Below are positions 35,380-44,026 of a stretch of DNA of 45,035 nt, one piece after another. A model generated the notes under the pieces. The model ran no database searches, was not told where the DNA came from, and saw only the letters and a program-made list of their open reading frames with translations. A program made the translations under genes and the position numbers. This DNA comes from CALFVT01 sp039989855 (lineage in GTDB: Bacteria; Pseudomonadota; Alphaproteobacteria; Caulobacterales; Maricaulaceae). Numbering within the stretch: the stretch's first letter is position 1; each line of letters starts with the position of its first letter. The DNA lies in NCBI GenBank assembly GCA_039989855.1, contig JBDXGZ010000028.1, positions 1 through 45,035 on the forward strand, given 5' to 3'.

Positions 35380-36633
35380 TCAATCAAAATTAAATTCCGT
35401 CGATAATATAAAGACCCGAGCATCCGTACTAAAATTATCCGCACTATAGTCTGCATATTCTAAGCCAAAGCGTATATTTTTCCACTTCCCACTCAGCGCG
35501 ATATCAAATTCTTCCCCGAAATTTTCATTGTTTTCATCAGCTCCAAACCAATGATAGGTTGCGCGGGCGCGAACATCTTCAAATACCCCAATACTTCTGA
35601 GCTTATATCCTGCAGATAAAGAAAAATCACGCAAGCCTTCATCTGGCGTGGTTAAAAATTGATCAGCAGTGCCGTTAAGCCTATGCAAAGTCCCAAGAGG
35701 CGTCTGCACCGCTTGGCCATTATCACTTCCAAGGCGCTCGGCTTTGATGGCAAAGTCATAATTGCGATATTCCACCCCGAACTTAGAGGACGCATACAGG
35801 GCCGAATAATCATTAGGGTTATCTGCAAAATCAGTTTGCTGCGCAACCGACGCGTCCCAGTTAAGTCCCCAGTCTGTCCATTTATGGCGGCCATTAATGC
35901 GCAGCCCTGCTGTTGCAGAGCTTAAATCTGAGACACGGCCCTCATCAGGTCCTGTTTCAAGATCAAGCCCATAATAAAAAGCCACGAGGCGGCCGGCAGG
36001 CGTGATAACACCATAATTAAAAATAAAAGAATCCCCGTCAAATTCACCGAAGGGACTATTATTTCCAAATTGTCTTTCAACATGCCCCACATACGCGGCG
36101 TCTAAAAGTCCAGGGCCAATTTTGCTTTCAACTCTTGCCGCGTCGAAAGTTTGCTCATTCTGGCGAAAATCCCAATGCCCAATAAAGCGCCAATCATCCA
36201 AGGCAATCTTTTGGCGGCCCAAAGTTAACCGCGTATTGGGGGTGATGCTGGTTTGAAATTGCAGCCGATTAATATCAAAATTTGCAGGATCGGAAATAAC
36301 GGGACGGTCTATTTGATCATTTAGGGTGTCGTTGAAATCTTCAACAAAATTCTCAGACCCTTCAAGTTCGATCAAGACTGTAGAGTTTTCAAAAACATTA
36401 AATTCAAGTCCTAATCTTACCCGCAGAGATAAAGCCTCGGCTGCTTGATCAAAACCGTCTTGGTCAATTGTATGATACCTCAAGCGGGCATCACCAAAGC
36501 TGTTGAGCTTAAACGGCTCAAAACCGTCTTGACCAAAAGCAGGTTGCGTAAAAAATAGTAAGGCCAAAAGACCAGAACTTAGGACGCTATTGGCTTTGCG
36601 AATTTGCGGCACAAGATGTGTAAGTATCGACAA
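35380..36633 (-). CDS. Outer-membrane beta-barrel protein, alginate-export/porin-like
   Basis: A 417-residue outer-membrane barrel. A signal peptide (about 15-34, ends AFGQ) is followed by repeating amphipathic strands such as GDARLRYHTID, NTRLTLGRQKIALDDWRFIG and FIFNYGVITPAGRLVAFYYG. It closes on a terminal FILSTEFNFD. The GRQ(K)xxLDDxR block is typical of alginate-export-family porins. The start is uncertain: the TTG used here lies 47 bp inside the anti-sigma gene with only two bases between GAGAG and TTG. A GTG at 36612 is possible but lacks a ribosome binding site. It probably serves as a channel; its substrate is unknown. The overlap with the anti-sigma gene suggests coupling. Confidence 0.72.
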   Translation of the reverse strand: MSILTHLVPQIRKANSVLSSGLLALLFFTQPAFGQDGFEPFKLNSFGDARLRYHTIDQDGFDQAAEALSLRVRLGLEFNVFENSTVLIELEGSENFVEDFNDTLNDQIDRPVISDPANFDINRLQFQTSITPNTRLTLGRQKIALDDWRFIGHWDFRQNEQTFDAARVESKIGPGLLDAAYVGHVERQFGNNSPFGEFDGDSFIFNYGVITPAGRLVAFYYGLDLETGPDEGRVSDLSSATAGLRINGRHKWTDWGLNWDASVAQQTDFADNPNDYSALYASSKFGVEYRNYDFAIKAERLGSDNGQAVQTPLGTLHRLNGTADQFLTTPDEGLRDFSLSAGYKLRSIGVFEDVRARATYHWFGADENNENFGEEFDIALSGKWKNIRFGLEYADYSADNFSTDARVFILSTEFNFD

Positions 36634-37219
36634 GGCTCTCTTTCGAAGTCAGCGCGGAAATCATAGACAAGCAATCTTCTTTATCTGCAAATGACAAAGT
36701 ATATATACCTAATGTGCTAGGACCAGATATAATTTGGGAATTATGCTGGGCTAATAAATCTGAAAGCTGCGTAAAACTAACGCTCGCTTTAAAACTTAAT
36801 TGCAAAGACACGCCCGGCGCCTCTTTCTCGCTTGCGAGTTGATACTGTTTGGGCGCGTCGTAATTTGTGATGTAAAAAGCCTGACCAATTGAAACGCAGG
36901 CCAGCGCTATGGCCGCGACTTTCCACATCCCTCCAAACATAGATGCGCTTTTAGGCTTTGCTTCAGAGGTTGAAACTTCGGAAGTTTGTGTCTCTAAATT
37001 ATCTATGCTGCGCGATAGGCGTGCCCAGCCAAATTCCTGAGCCGGGGCCTCTGGCGCATCTTCTCTTGCCGTCATGAGATTGCGCTGGAACTCTATATCA
37101 GCTTGAAAATCGGGGTTTTCGCTAAGGTAGGCCTCAAACTCTACGGTCTGCTCAGGCGAAAGCTCCCCGCGTAAATAACGAGGAACAAGCAATGAAAATG
37201 TTTCTTCTCGTGTCATCAT
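36587..37219 (-). CDS. Transmembrane anti-sigma factor
   Basis: A 210-residue protein with a cytoplasmic N-terminal helical region (VPRYLRGELSPEQTVEFEAY, the usual anti-sigma start without the zinc HxxxCxxC motif). One TM segment follows (about 97-116, WKVAAIALACVSIGQAFYI). The periplasmic domain (about 130-205) contains VSLQLSFKASVSFTQLSDLL and GPSTLGIYTLSF. This domain has the beta-alpha-beta look of subtilisin propeptide-like domains (inference from pattern). The gene lies 64 bp after the ECF sigma gene and overlaps the porin gene. It should hold the sigma factor at the membrane until a periplasmic signal frees it. Confidence 0.75.
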   Translation of the reverse strand: MMTREETFSLLVPRYLRGELSPEQTVEFEAYLSENPDFQADIEFQRNLMTAREDAPEAPAQEFGWARLSRSIDNLETQTSEVSTSEAKPKSASMFGGMWKVAAIALACVSIGQAFYITNYDAPKQYQLASEKEAPGVSLQLSFKASVSFTQLSDLLAQHNSQIISGPSTLGIYTLSFADKEDCLSMISALTSKESLVDTYTSCAANSQSQ

Positions 37220-37283
37220 TCTACCTTATAAGTCCGTACATTATCTCTGTCGATTTAATTATAGAAAAGGTTCAAATAAAAAT

Positions 37284-37847
37284 TTACTTTTTTAAATTTT
37301 GTAAGATGTGTTGAAGACTACGTTTTGCATATAATATTCTCGTCTTAATAGTGCCTTCGGGGCATCCCTCAATCTCGGCTATCTCTTTATAAGTTAAATC
37401 TTCAAAAAATGAGAGATGAATCGCGCGGCGATGATCGGGTTTTAATTGCTCAACCGCCGCTCGCACAGCGCTTTTCTCTTGTGAAAGATTGAATAACTCG
37501 GAGGCGTTTAATGCCTCATCCTTTATATCTATGACCTCATCCGAATATTTAAGGCGCGCATGTTTTCGGTTTCTGTCTATGGATTTATTTTTAGCAATCG
37601 AAAATATCCATGTTTTAAGAGAGGATCTACCTTCAAAGCGTTCTGCTTTACGCCAAACCTCAAGCATTGTATCATGGATAATATCAGCCACGTCATTTGG
37701 GTCTGCGAGAAATAACCGAATGAAGCCATTTAGAGCCGGCGCATAGGCCTTATAAATTTCATTCATGGCGCCCTTATTGCCGTCAATAATACCTACAATC
37801 AGAGCTTTGTCTAATTCCCGTCTTTTGTCTGAATCTGTGTGTTGCAT
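37284..37847 (-). CDS. ECF-family RNA polymerase sigma factor
   Basis: A 187-residue ECF sigma factor with region 2 (IYKAYAPALNGFIRLFLADP, DVADIIHDTMLEVWRKAERF, LKTWIFSIAKNKSIDRNRKH) and region 4 (LKPDHRRAIHLSFFEDLTYKE, GCPEGTIKTRILYAKRSLQ). Length and both regions are typical. It heads a unit with its anti-sigma, a porin and an S8 protease. A promoter of ECF type sits divergently upstream of the lipoprotein gene at 38085, so that gene is a candidate target. No matching promoter for its own gene is obvious in 37848-37969. Confidence 0.93.
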   Translation of the reverse strand: MQHTDSDKRRELDKALIVGIIDGNKGAMNEIYKAYAPALNGFIRLFLADPNDVADIIHDTMLEVWRKAERFEGRSSLKTWIFSIAKNKSIDRNRKHARLKYSDEVIDIKDEALNASELFNLSQEKSAVRAAVEQLKPDHRRAIHLSFFEDLTYKEIAEIEGCPEGTIKTRILYAKRSLQHILQNLKK

Positions 37848-37969
37848 GAATGGCGCGCTTTATCTGCAGATACAATTATCTTTTCCTAAACATGGCTGAC
37901 TTTCGCTTTAACATCAAGCACGGCTTGAGCTCTTATAATTGCTCTAACTAAATTATTTTGAATATGTTT

Positions 37970-37997
37970 GAACCTTTGTCGCCGCTGTCACGTCTGA
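37970..37997 (+). promoter_or_regulatory. ECF-type promoter before lipoprotein gene
   Basis: GAACCT (37970-37975), a 16-base spacer and GTCTGA (37992-37997) fit the GAACTT-N16-TCTGA pattern of sigma-E-like ECF promoters. It points at the lipoprotein gene 88 bases downstream and lies between that gene and the divergent ECF sigma operon. Confidence 0.55.
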
Positions 37998-38084
37998 TTA
38001 TAGCAAGATCAAAATTATTCCTCTTATTTTGTCTTACATCAAATCACGATCTGCAAGGTCAAAACCGAAATGAAGGACAGTCAC

Positions 38085-39659
38085 ATGAATATCAGAAAAA
38101 CATTATTGAATAGCGCGGCAGGTTTAGTCGCTGCAGTCGCTCTTATAGCTTGTAGCGATAGCAGTTCTCTCAATAACACTCCAGAAGTTGCCGAAGTTAC
38201 TCCGCCTCCGCCTCCAGCGGCGAGTCCTCAAGGGGATTGCCCAACAGTTGGTAACATCGAGCCAGTTGAAATCGCCCCAGGCGAGTGCACAATAACCGGC
38301 GTTCTTGATCAAGATGCAACGCTTACAGCTGATATGACATGGTTCTTGGATGATCGTCTGCAAGTCGGAAACAACCAATTCACCGCTAGCCTTAGCATCG
38401 AAGCTGGAACGCAAATCCGCGGTTCTGGAACAGACCATATTCTTGTCTGGCCTGGGTCAGCTATACTGGCCAATGGCACATCCGCATTGCCTATCCAAAT
38501 GCTATCGGACGATGCTGATACGTCTGGTACAGGTGAATGGGGCGGGCTTTTCCTACGCGGCTTTAACGGGCTACCCACATTAACGGGCACGCAAGGCTCA
38601 AATGTGCTTGATTATGTCGTTGTCGCCGAAGCAGGCGCGCCTGTTGATGTAACGATTGATGGCAACACTGTGCAATATCAGGATAATATCGTGCTTAATG
38701 GCGTTGATAGCTCTACAACCTTGACATTTGTGCAGTCGCATTACTCAGCACGTGATGGTTTTCATATCCTAAATGGTGATCCGCGCATGTCGTGGCTCCT
38801 CTCAACAGCAGCAACACGCGACGGTGTTTGGTACCGTGACTTCACGGGACTCATCAAAGATCTTATGGTTATTCATAATCCTGATGAAGGCCGAGCAGGT
38901 ATCTATGCCAGCGAAACAATTGCAGGTGATTCAAACCCTCGTATTGTTAACGCCACACTCGTTGGTCGTGCGTCGCAAAGCATCAATGCGACGAATGATG
39001 AGACCGCCAGCCAAGTCGGGATTTTATTTGCTGATAATACGGATCAAATTCGTATGGCAAACGTTCTGATTGCCAATTTCACCAATGGGTGTTTCATTGC
39101 CAACGACGGCGCTGACCTCTCAAATATTGATACAAACATCCCGGGGCCAAATTATTTAGACGGTGTGCATTGTGCCAATAATAATGGCGGCAATGGCGGG
39201 TTCGGGCCCATCCGGTCTTCAGCAGTAGCAGGATTTCCAGCAGGTACAGTTGCCCCGAATAATTCCAATGGCGACGGCCTTGTTTATTACAACGGCGCAG
39301 CTAACCCGATTGTATTCTCAGGAGCGCTTACAGACCTATCTGAAAGCTTCACAGCCAATTGGTACTTAAATAACATTGGCGGTATCGCGAATGGCTTATT
39401 GGGAACCGAAACCAATATCTTAAATGGTTTTTTGGACGGGGACACCAATAATGACGGCGTCTTAAACGCCTCTGATAATGGATCACCTTTCATAATTAGT
39501 GATAGTTTCTTTAATGGCGATGTTGCAGCTGATACTTTTGGCTATGACCTTACTCATGTTGGGGCTTCGCGTAGCGGAAATCCTGCCAATGCCTCTCAAT
39601 TTGATGACTGGACAATTGCAACAGGACCAGGCGAAGGCTTTCTAGTTCCTGGACCTTAA
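38085..39659 (+). CDS. Large secreted lipoprotein with beta-helix-like repeats
   Basis: A 524-residue protein with a signal peptide ending in LIACSD (lipobox, Cys24) and a Pro-rich linker (TPPPPPAASP). The long mature part resembles right-handed parallel beta-helix proteins: LSIEAGTQIRG, WGGLFLRGFNGLP, NVLDYVVVAEAG and LTFVQSHYSARDGFHI. It contains an Asp/Asn-rich segment (GDTNNDGVLNASDNGSP) like a dockerin or EF-hand calcium loop. I know similar secreted proteins only as uncharacterised. The start is the second ATG, seven bases after AAGGA. It is transcribed divergently from the ECF sigma operon and preceded by an ECF-type promoter, so it may be that factor's target. A strong terminator follows. 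Confidence 0.7.
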   Translation: MNIRKTLLNSAAGLVAAVALIACSDSSSLNNTPEVAEVTPPPPPAASPQGDCPTVGNIEPVEIAPGECTITGVLDQDATLTADMTWFLDDRLQVGNNQFTASLSIEAGTQIRGSGTDHILVWPGSAILANGTSALPIQMLSDDADTSGTGEWGGLFLRGFNGLPTLTGTQGSNVLDYVVVAEAGAPVDVTIDGNTVQYQDNIVLNGVDSSTTLTFVQSHYSARDGFHILNGDPRMSWLLSTAATRDGVWYRDFTGLIKDLMVIHNPDEGRAGIYASETIAGDSNPRIVNATLVGRASQSINATNDETASQVGILFADNTDQIRMANVLIANFTNGCFIANDGADLSNIDTNIPGPNYLDGVHCANNNGGNGGFGPIRSSAVAGFPAGTVAPNNSNGDGLVYYNGAANPIVFSGALTDLSESFTANWYLNNIGGIANGLLGTETNILNGFLDGDTNNDGVLNASDNGSPFIISDSFFNGDVAADTFGYDLTHVGASRSGNPANASQFDDWTIATGPGEGFLVPGP

Positions 39660-39709
39660 TCACTTAAACTAAAAAATAAGTTTGGCTCTGCCCCTCTGAG
39701 CCATTCTTT

Positions 39710-39741
39710 AAGTTTGCCGCGTTAGCGCGGCAAACTTTTCT
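39710..39741 (+). terminator. Intrinsic terminator after lipoprotein gene
   Basis: AAGTTTGCCGCG and its exact complement CGCGGCAAACTT form a 12-bp stem with a TTAG loop, then TTCT. It lies 50 bases after the stop. Because the stem is symmetrical and A residues precede it, it may work in both directions. Confidence 0.85.
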
Positions 39742-39851
39742 ACATTCTCCTAATAAACATCTTTTCTCACTAATGTCTGCTAAGGGAAGTGGCTGTGTAA
39801 AAACGGTATTTTATAATATAGTTCTGATAATTGAATCTGAGATGTATCTTG

Positions 39852-40547
39852 AAGCGCTTTATTCTTGGGTAAGAGCGCAGCCAGCCAACCTTATTTCCTG
39901 AAAGTCTCGACGAATACATCGATGATGATAATACGGTTCGCCTTGTCCATGCTTATGTTGAGGAGCTGGATTTGTTTGCAATCGACTTTGAGCGCATCAA
40001 TCTGAAAGCAATGGGACGTTCTGTGTATCATCCGTCTATTTTTCTCAAGCTTTATATTTACTGTTATCTGAATTGCATCCAATCGAGCCGTCGGCTTGAA
40101 CGCGAAGCGGCGAGGAATGTTGAACTGATTTAGCTGACAGGAAATCTTGCACAAAGTTTTAAGACCATAGCAGATTTTAGAAAAGACTACGGCCTAGCTA
40201 TCCAACCCGTTTGTTCCCAGTTCGTAACCCTGTGCCCCGATTTGGGTCTGTTTGCACGAACGATGGTCGCGATTGATGGAACTAATTTCAAGGTAATAAA
40301 TACGAGAGAGGAGAACCTCACCAAAGGAAAACTCATGCGCCGCATTGCTCAGATCGAACATTCTATTGAGAAATATATTCAAGCACTTGACGCGACTAAT
40401 TTACAGGAAGGCGATGCGGCTGATGCTAAGACTGAACGCCTCAAAAACGTCCAAGCAGAGATGAGCCTATAGGTTCTCGCCTATAATATCCTAAGAATGA
40501 TTAGCATAATTGGCATAAAGAAACTCATCGGAGTGATCAAAGCCTAA
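39852..40547 (+). pseudogene. IS1182-family transposase, internally deleted
   Basis: One frame reads KRFILG, stop (39870), ERSQPTLFPESLDEYIDDDN, then the N-terminal IS1182 domain (MGRSVYHPSIFLKLYIYCYL, SSRRLEREAARN). A stop at 40131 stands where Trp is expected. The frame continues with TIADFRKDYG and MVAIDGTNFKVINTREENLT. After EMSL a stop at 40470 replaces Gln, and the frame ends VLAYNILRMISIIGIKKLIG, the usual C-terminus. The central DDE region is lost. It is thus three in-frame stops and one large internal deletion in a single frame. The flanks 39742-39851 and 40548-40714 show no gene; inverted ends are possible but not clear. Confidence 0.82.
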
Positions 40548-40714
40548 CGGGGAAAGCTCACCTTAAATTAAATCCGATATAATCGGAATACTTCCTAAAA
40601 CGTTTTCAGATAGTTGCAGTATAAACATACGCGTTGCGTGCGGTTTACTTAAAAATATTTTAGGACATAATAGGCGCGCAAGGTTGCAGATATCACCGCA
40701 ATAGAAAGACAAAC

Positions 40715-41005
40715 ATGGACGTTCAAAAACAAAACACGCCACAAGGTCACCGCTTTGTGATTGAAACAGAAGCGGGCGAAGCCGAACTCACTTTGGCGCG
40801 CGTAAGTGACGGCGTTTTTAATGCCAATCACACCTACACGCCCCGGGCCCTACGCGGGCAAGGTGTCGCGGGAAAACTCTACGACGCCATGATCGCCGAC
40901 GCCAAAGCCGAGGGGTATAAAATTATCCCCGGCTGCCCTTATATTGAAGTGAAGTTTAAACGAAACCCCGAAGACCGTGCAGCGGTTGGGCAGCCTATAT
41001 CATAA
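40715..41005 (+). CDS. Small GNAT-fold N-acetyltransferase-like protein (YjdJ/NATD1 type)
   Basis: A 96-residue protein of the short GNAT family PF14542 (Gcn5-related, human NATD1-like). It has the acetyl-CoA loop RALRGQGVAGKLYDAMIADA and the C-terminal GYKIIPGCPYIEVKFKRNPE. Length is normal for this family. Its substrate is unknown in bacteria. It is intact and flanked on both sides by broken insertion sequences. It has higher GC and cleaner codons than the debris, so it is probably a native gene. The 41006-41192 stretch after it shows no gene. Confidence 0.88.
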   Translation: MDVQKQNTPQGHRFVIETEAGEAELTLARVSDGVFNANHTYTPRALRGQGVAGKLYDAMIADAKAEGYKIIPGCPYIEVKFKRNPEDRAAVGQPIS

Positions 41006-41192
41006 TCAATTCCGTCGGTCTCACACACCTGCCTACAGCCTCCTTTAGGGATAAATCCCCCTTTCATTTATCTTCCATAAACCACTGGACTTGCCGTGCA
41101 CAGGATATGTCAGTGTCTGCAAGGCCCTGTATCTGAGTGCATTGTCTCAGTAGTAGCGATCACATATCGTGGTCGCCCTTACGGAGATTAAA

Positions 41193-41264
41193 ATGGACAC
41201 TCAAACACCTATGAAAGAGACTAAAACCTCGCAGTCCTGTGTCCCTAGGGCTTTATCACGTTAA
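41193..41264 (+). pseudogene. 5' end of a gene cut off by an IS6 end
   Basis: ATG at 41193 stands six bases after GGAG and opens a frame reading MDTQTPMKETKTSQSC and then VPRA. It runs into the IS6 left end at 41248 and stops at 41264. The good ribosome binding site suggests the front of a former gene broken by the insertion. No homologue is recognised from so few residues. Confidence 0.35.
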
Positions 41265-41939
41265 TTTCCCTTTTCCGTCTTGATACTAGAGCACCGAGAG
41301 AAACCATCGATCTATTCCCGCCATCCTTTTCATTCGGGTATAATTAGCTATCCCGTTTGGACGTATTTTAGGGTCAATCTAAGTTTCGCGATGTAGAAGA
41401 GCTAATGGTCGAACGTGGTGTGGACGTTTCGTACGAAACAATCAGCCGGTGGCATTGATAAATTTAGAACCATTTATGCCAAATGCATAAAATCACGAGT
41501 GAAGGTGCCCACCCCTATCTGGCATTTGGATGAAGTCTCTACCAAGATAAATAGTAAGGTGGCCTATCTTTGCGAGCCGTTGATGAAGAAGGTAAGGTTG
41601 TTGATGTCGTTATACAAGAAAGTCTAAACACCAAAGCAGCTCAACTGTTTACTGCGAAAGCTCCTAAGAAACCGAAGTATTATACCCAATCGGATCGTTA
41701 CAGATCAGCTTGGGCCCTATGGCGTTGTTCTCAAGCTTAGGCTTGAAATATTTGCAAGACGCCGGAAATCGGAAAAACAATCGCGCAGAATGTTCTCATG
41801 TTCCAATGCGACGAAGAGAACGAAAGGCCCAAAAATTTAGATTAAATGCTCACAGCGAGTGGAATTTAGTTACCCACCAACTTGCCCACAACACTTTGCA
41901 AACCCAGAAAGCTCGATTTCACTCATTAACGTGACAAAG
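41248..41939 (+). mobile_element. Decayed IS6-family element
   Basis: The left end GGGCTTTATCACGTTAATTT (41248) and the right end ATTAACGTGACAAAGC (41924-41939) are inverted repeats of each other. Between them the transposase is readable only in pieces across three frames: VDVSYETI, DKFRTIYAKCIKSRVKVPTP, IWHLDEVSTKINSKVAYL (first Asp of the DDE triad), TQSDRYRSAWA (second) and NNRAECSHVPMRRRERKAQK (Glu). Several indels and stops make it inactive. Length of about 690 bp is shorter than the usual 800. No matching 8-bp target duplication is seen. Confidence 0.75.
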
Positions 41940-42039
41940 CTCAGGAAAGGTTAAGTCAAATACTAAAGCTAAATAGAATTTAGTCATGGCTTAAGTTTGT
42001 TCGCAAATCACTTATCTATACAAAGCTAAAGCCCGCTCA

Positions 42040-42102
42040 GTTAACTTAACAAAGCGTCAATTAGCATTGAAACGAAAAAGTGGAGTTAACATGACAAAGC
42101 CT
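42040..42102 (+). repeat. Two extra IS6-like right-end motifs
   Basis: GTTAACTTAACAAAGCG (from 42040) and GTTAACATGACAAAGCC (42085-42101) resemble the right end of the IS6 relic at 41924 (ATTAACGTGACAAAGC). Together they give three ends in a row, as left by nested or repeated insertions. No transposase code accompanies the two. The 41940-42039 stretch shows nothing else. Confidence 0.4.
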
Positions 42103-42107
42103 AAAAA

Positions 42108-43739
42108 TTATATTTTAGCTTCTTTCAAAAACGCTTTAAAATTATGAGTTATAAAAAGCTGTCCTTTATTTTTGATAGTATTTATTTGCGCTTTAGGAAT
42201 AAGGTCTATTAATCGTTGATTGTCCTCATATGTATTGAAAGGATCTTTATCACCGTAAATAAAGTTTATGGGGATATCATATGCAGGGAGAGAGAATTCA
42301 GGCAGTGGTGCTTTTAAATTGAGATGCTCAAAGTAAGAGCCTTGAAAATCTTGTCGCGTGGCTAAATGCATCTCAGTCAACATTTGCGTTAAAGTGTCAT
42401 CGTCACTCAAATAGGCTTTATCCGCTTCTGAATCACGAAAATATTCGCGTAAATGCCCAGCTGCTACACCGTTACTCGAATGTAGTCGGGCAATTCTTAC
42501 AAATTGAATAAATATTTTTGGACGATGCCATATTAAATAGCTCATCCTTTTCATTAAAGAGCCTTTATAACCTTCAATGACACCACGAAAGGAATAGAGA
42601 GTTGCACTTTTTATTCTACCCGAAAGATATTGCAATGAATCAATTAGGGTGCGTCCGCCTATTCCAAACCCTATGGCGTCTATGGATTTTAGGTTTAAAT
42701 GTTCTAAGAGGTCTTCGGTCACGGCGGCAATAGACTTAATACTCATATCGGGAACTAATTCTGAATGACCAAAACCAGGCCGATCAAATTTGTAAATTAG
42801 TAAGCCCTTGTCTTTCGCAGCTTGTGCCATTTGTCGAGAATGGTGGCGTGCGCCGAAGCCACAATGAAAAAACAGCACGGGGCGTCCATTCGGATCGCCA
42901 TATTTTGAGTATGTGACTTTGGTATTAAATCGTGATTTGAAAATTAGGGTTTGTTGCGAAACTAATCCATTATGCCAATCTGGCGCTAAAGGAATATTTT
43001 TCTTACGACCAAAATCTTGAATGGCCGCGGCTGCAGATATTTGGGTTAAAATTCGTATAAGCGCAGATTGGTTGTTTACGCCAATTTTAGAAAATATATT
43101 TTTTAGATGGGTTCGGCTTGTTGATTTTTTAACGTTGGTAATTTCAGAACATTCAGCAAGAGTGTTCCCCTTTGACAGGAGATTGCAAAGTTGCATTTCT
43201 GAATCCGTCAAATTGTAAAGCTGCTTAAGCGCGTTTAGAGCGACACTTGATAAAACAAATTGATGTAAAATAATGAGCTTAGAAATTTGGTTCTTTTGAA
43301 ACGCTTCATGTAGACTTTTATGAATGGGGAGATGATCATGGGCATCTATATCGAGAATATGGGCAACATTTTTTCTTTCATCATGTTCGATTTCAACCCA
43401 ACCAATACCGTTTTTATCACCGATGAACTTTGCACCAACCCAATCTGAAAGTCCTGGAGGGACATGAGATACTTGGTTTTTATGGTCGAGACCGACAACA
43501 ATAACACCAATGTCGCGTGAAAGGTCAATATCAGGTGGTTTTACAATTTTAGTAGCTAAATCAGCTGAGTTTTTCAACGCCGTTTTAATACCACTTAATT
43601 CAGGGTCTATATCATTATAGGCGACAATTTTTTCAACAAAGGTTTTGAATAATTTTGGTTCAGAAATGAGTTCATAGACCATATTGATGGCCTCTGCTTG
43701 TTTCATATGTAATTCAATATTGTTCTGATCATGCGCCAC
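42108..43739 (-). CDS. LuxR-type regulator fused to an inactive alpha/beta hydrolase
   Basis: A 543-residue protein with three parts: an N-terminal sensor-like region (1-165), a LuxR helix-turn-helix (about 172-232, LTDSEMQLCNLLSKGNTLAE, THLKNIFSKIG) and a C-terminal alpha/beta hydrolase domain (about 265-543). The hydrolase shows the oxyanion region FHCGFG, DRPGFGHSE and the acid Asp in YGDKDPFN. The nucleophile elbow is GFGIGG with Gly in place of Ser, and the last block reads NKGQLFITH with Gln where the catalytic His belongs. It should bind a small molecule without hydrolysing it. I start at GTG 43739 because GGAGAG stands eight bases upstream; a longer frame from 43847 would run through a hairpin. 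Neighbours are IS relics, so there is no operon context. Confidence 0.8.
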   Translation of the reverse strand: MAHDQNNIELHMKQAEAINMVYELISEPKLFKTFVEKIVAYNDIDPELSGIKTALKNSADLATKIVKPPDIDLSRDIGVIVVGLDHKNQVSHVPPGLSDWVGAKFIGDKNGIGWVEIEHDERKNVAHILDIDAHDHLPIHKSLHEAFQKNQISKLIILHQFVLSSVALNALKQLYNLTDSEMQLCNLLSKGNTLAECSEITNVKKSTSRTHLKNIFSKIGVNNQSALIRILTQISAAAAIQDFGRKKNIPLAPDWHNGLVSQQTLIFKSRFNTKVTYSKYGDPNGRPVLFFHCGFGARHHSRQMAQAAKDKGLLIYKFDRPGFGHSELVPDMSIKSIAAVTEDLLEHLNLKSIDAIGFGIGGRTLIDSLQYLSGRIKSATLYSFRGVIEGYKGSLMKRMSYLIWHRPKIFIQFVRIARLHSSNGVAAGHLREYFRDSEADKAYLSDDDTLTQMLTEMHLATRQDFQGSYFEHLNLKAPLPEFSLPAYDIPINFIYGDKDPFNTYEDNQRLIDLIPKAQINTIKNKGQLFITHNFKAFLKEAKI

Positions 43740-43824
43740 TATATTTGCTCTCCGATACAATATATTTTTTCTATATCTTACTGATTTAACAGTCAAAAAA
43801 TATTTGTAGAATTTTTTGGGCCTT

Positions 43825-43842
43825 CTCCCCCATCTGGGGGAG
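43825..43842. repeat. GC-rich hairpin upstream of LuxR-type gene
   Basis: CTCCCCC, an ATCT loop and GGGGGAG form a perfect 7-bp stem in otherwise AT-rich DNA, about 90 bases upstream of the LuxR-type start. Such CTCCCCC-ATCT-GGGGGAG units look like dispersed intergenic palindromes; no second copy is seen in this window. Confidence 0.5.
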
Positions 43843-43930
43843 GACACATGATGTCAACTGTCATAGAGGGAGGTGGGCGTGATGGTGGCGGGGCGCACCA
43901 TTGCGCTCGATACATAAGTGCATGAAGCTA

Positions 43931-44026
43931 CTAATGTTTAAGGGCTTTATTCTGGATATTACAAATAAAGAGATTGTTGACGTCCTTGACGATACGTTCG
44001 CCAGGAGTTGTTTTATATCTTCTCAT
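43931..44026 (-). pseudogene. IS3-family transposase OrfA, N-terminal fragment
   Basis: From ATG 44026 the frame reads MRRYKTTPGERIVKDV before leaving the family pattern (NNLFICNIQNKALKH). RYKTTPGERIVKDI is the usual start of an IS3-type OrfA common in alphaproteobacteria. GGAG stands seven bases upstream. Only about 16 residues match, so the call is modest. Confidence 0.4.

Noticed and set aside
39891..40154. 87-codon minus-strand frame
   Set aside because: Antisense to the IS1182 transposase relic, whose plus-strand reading has clear family similarity.
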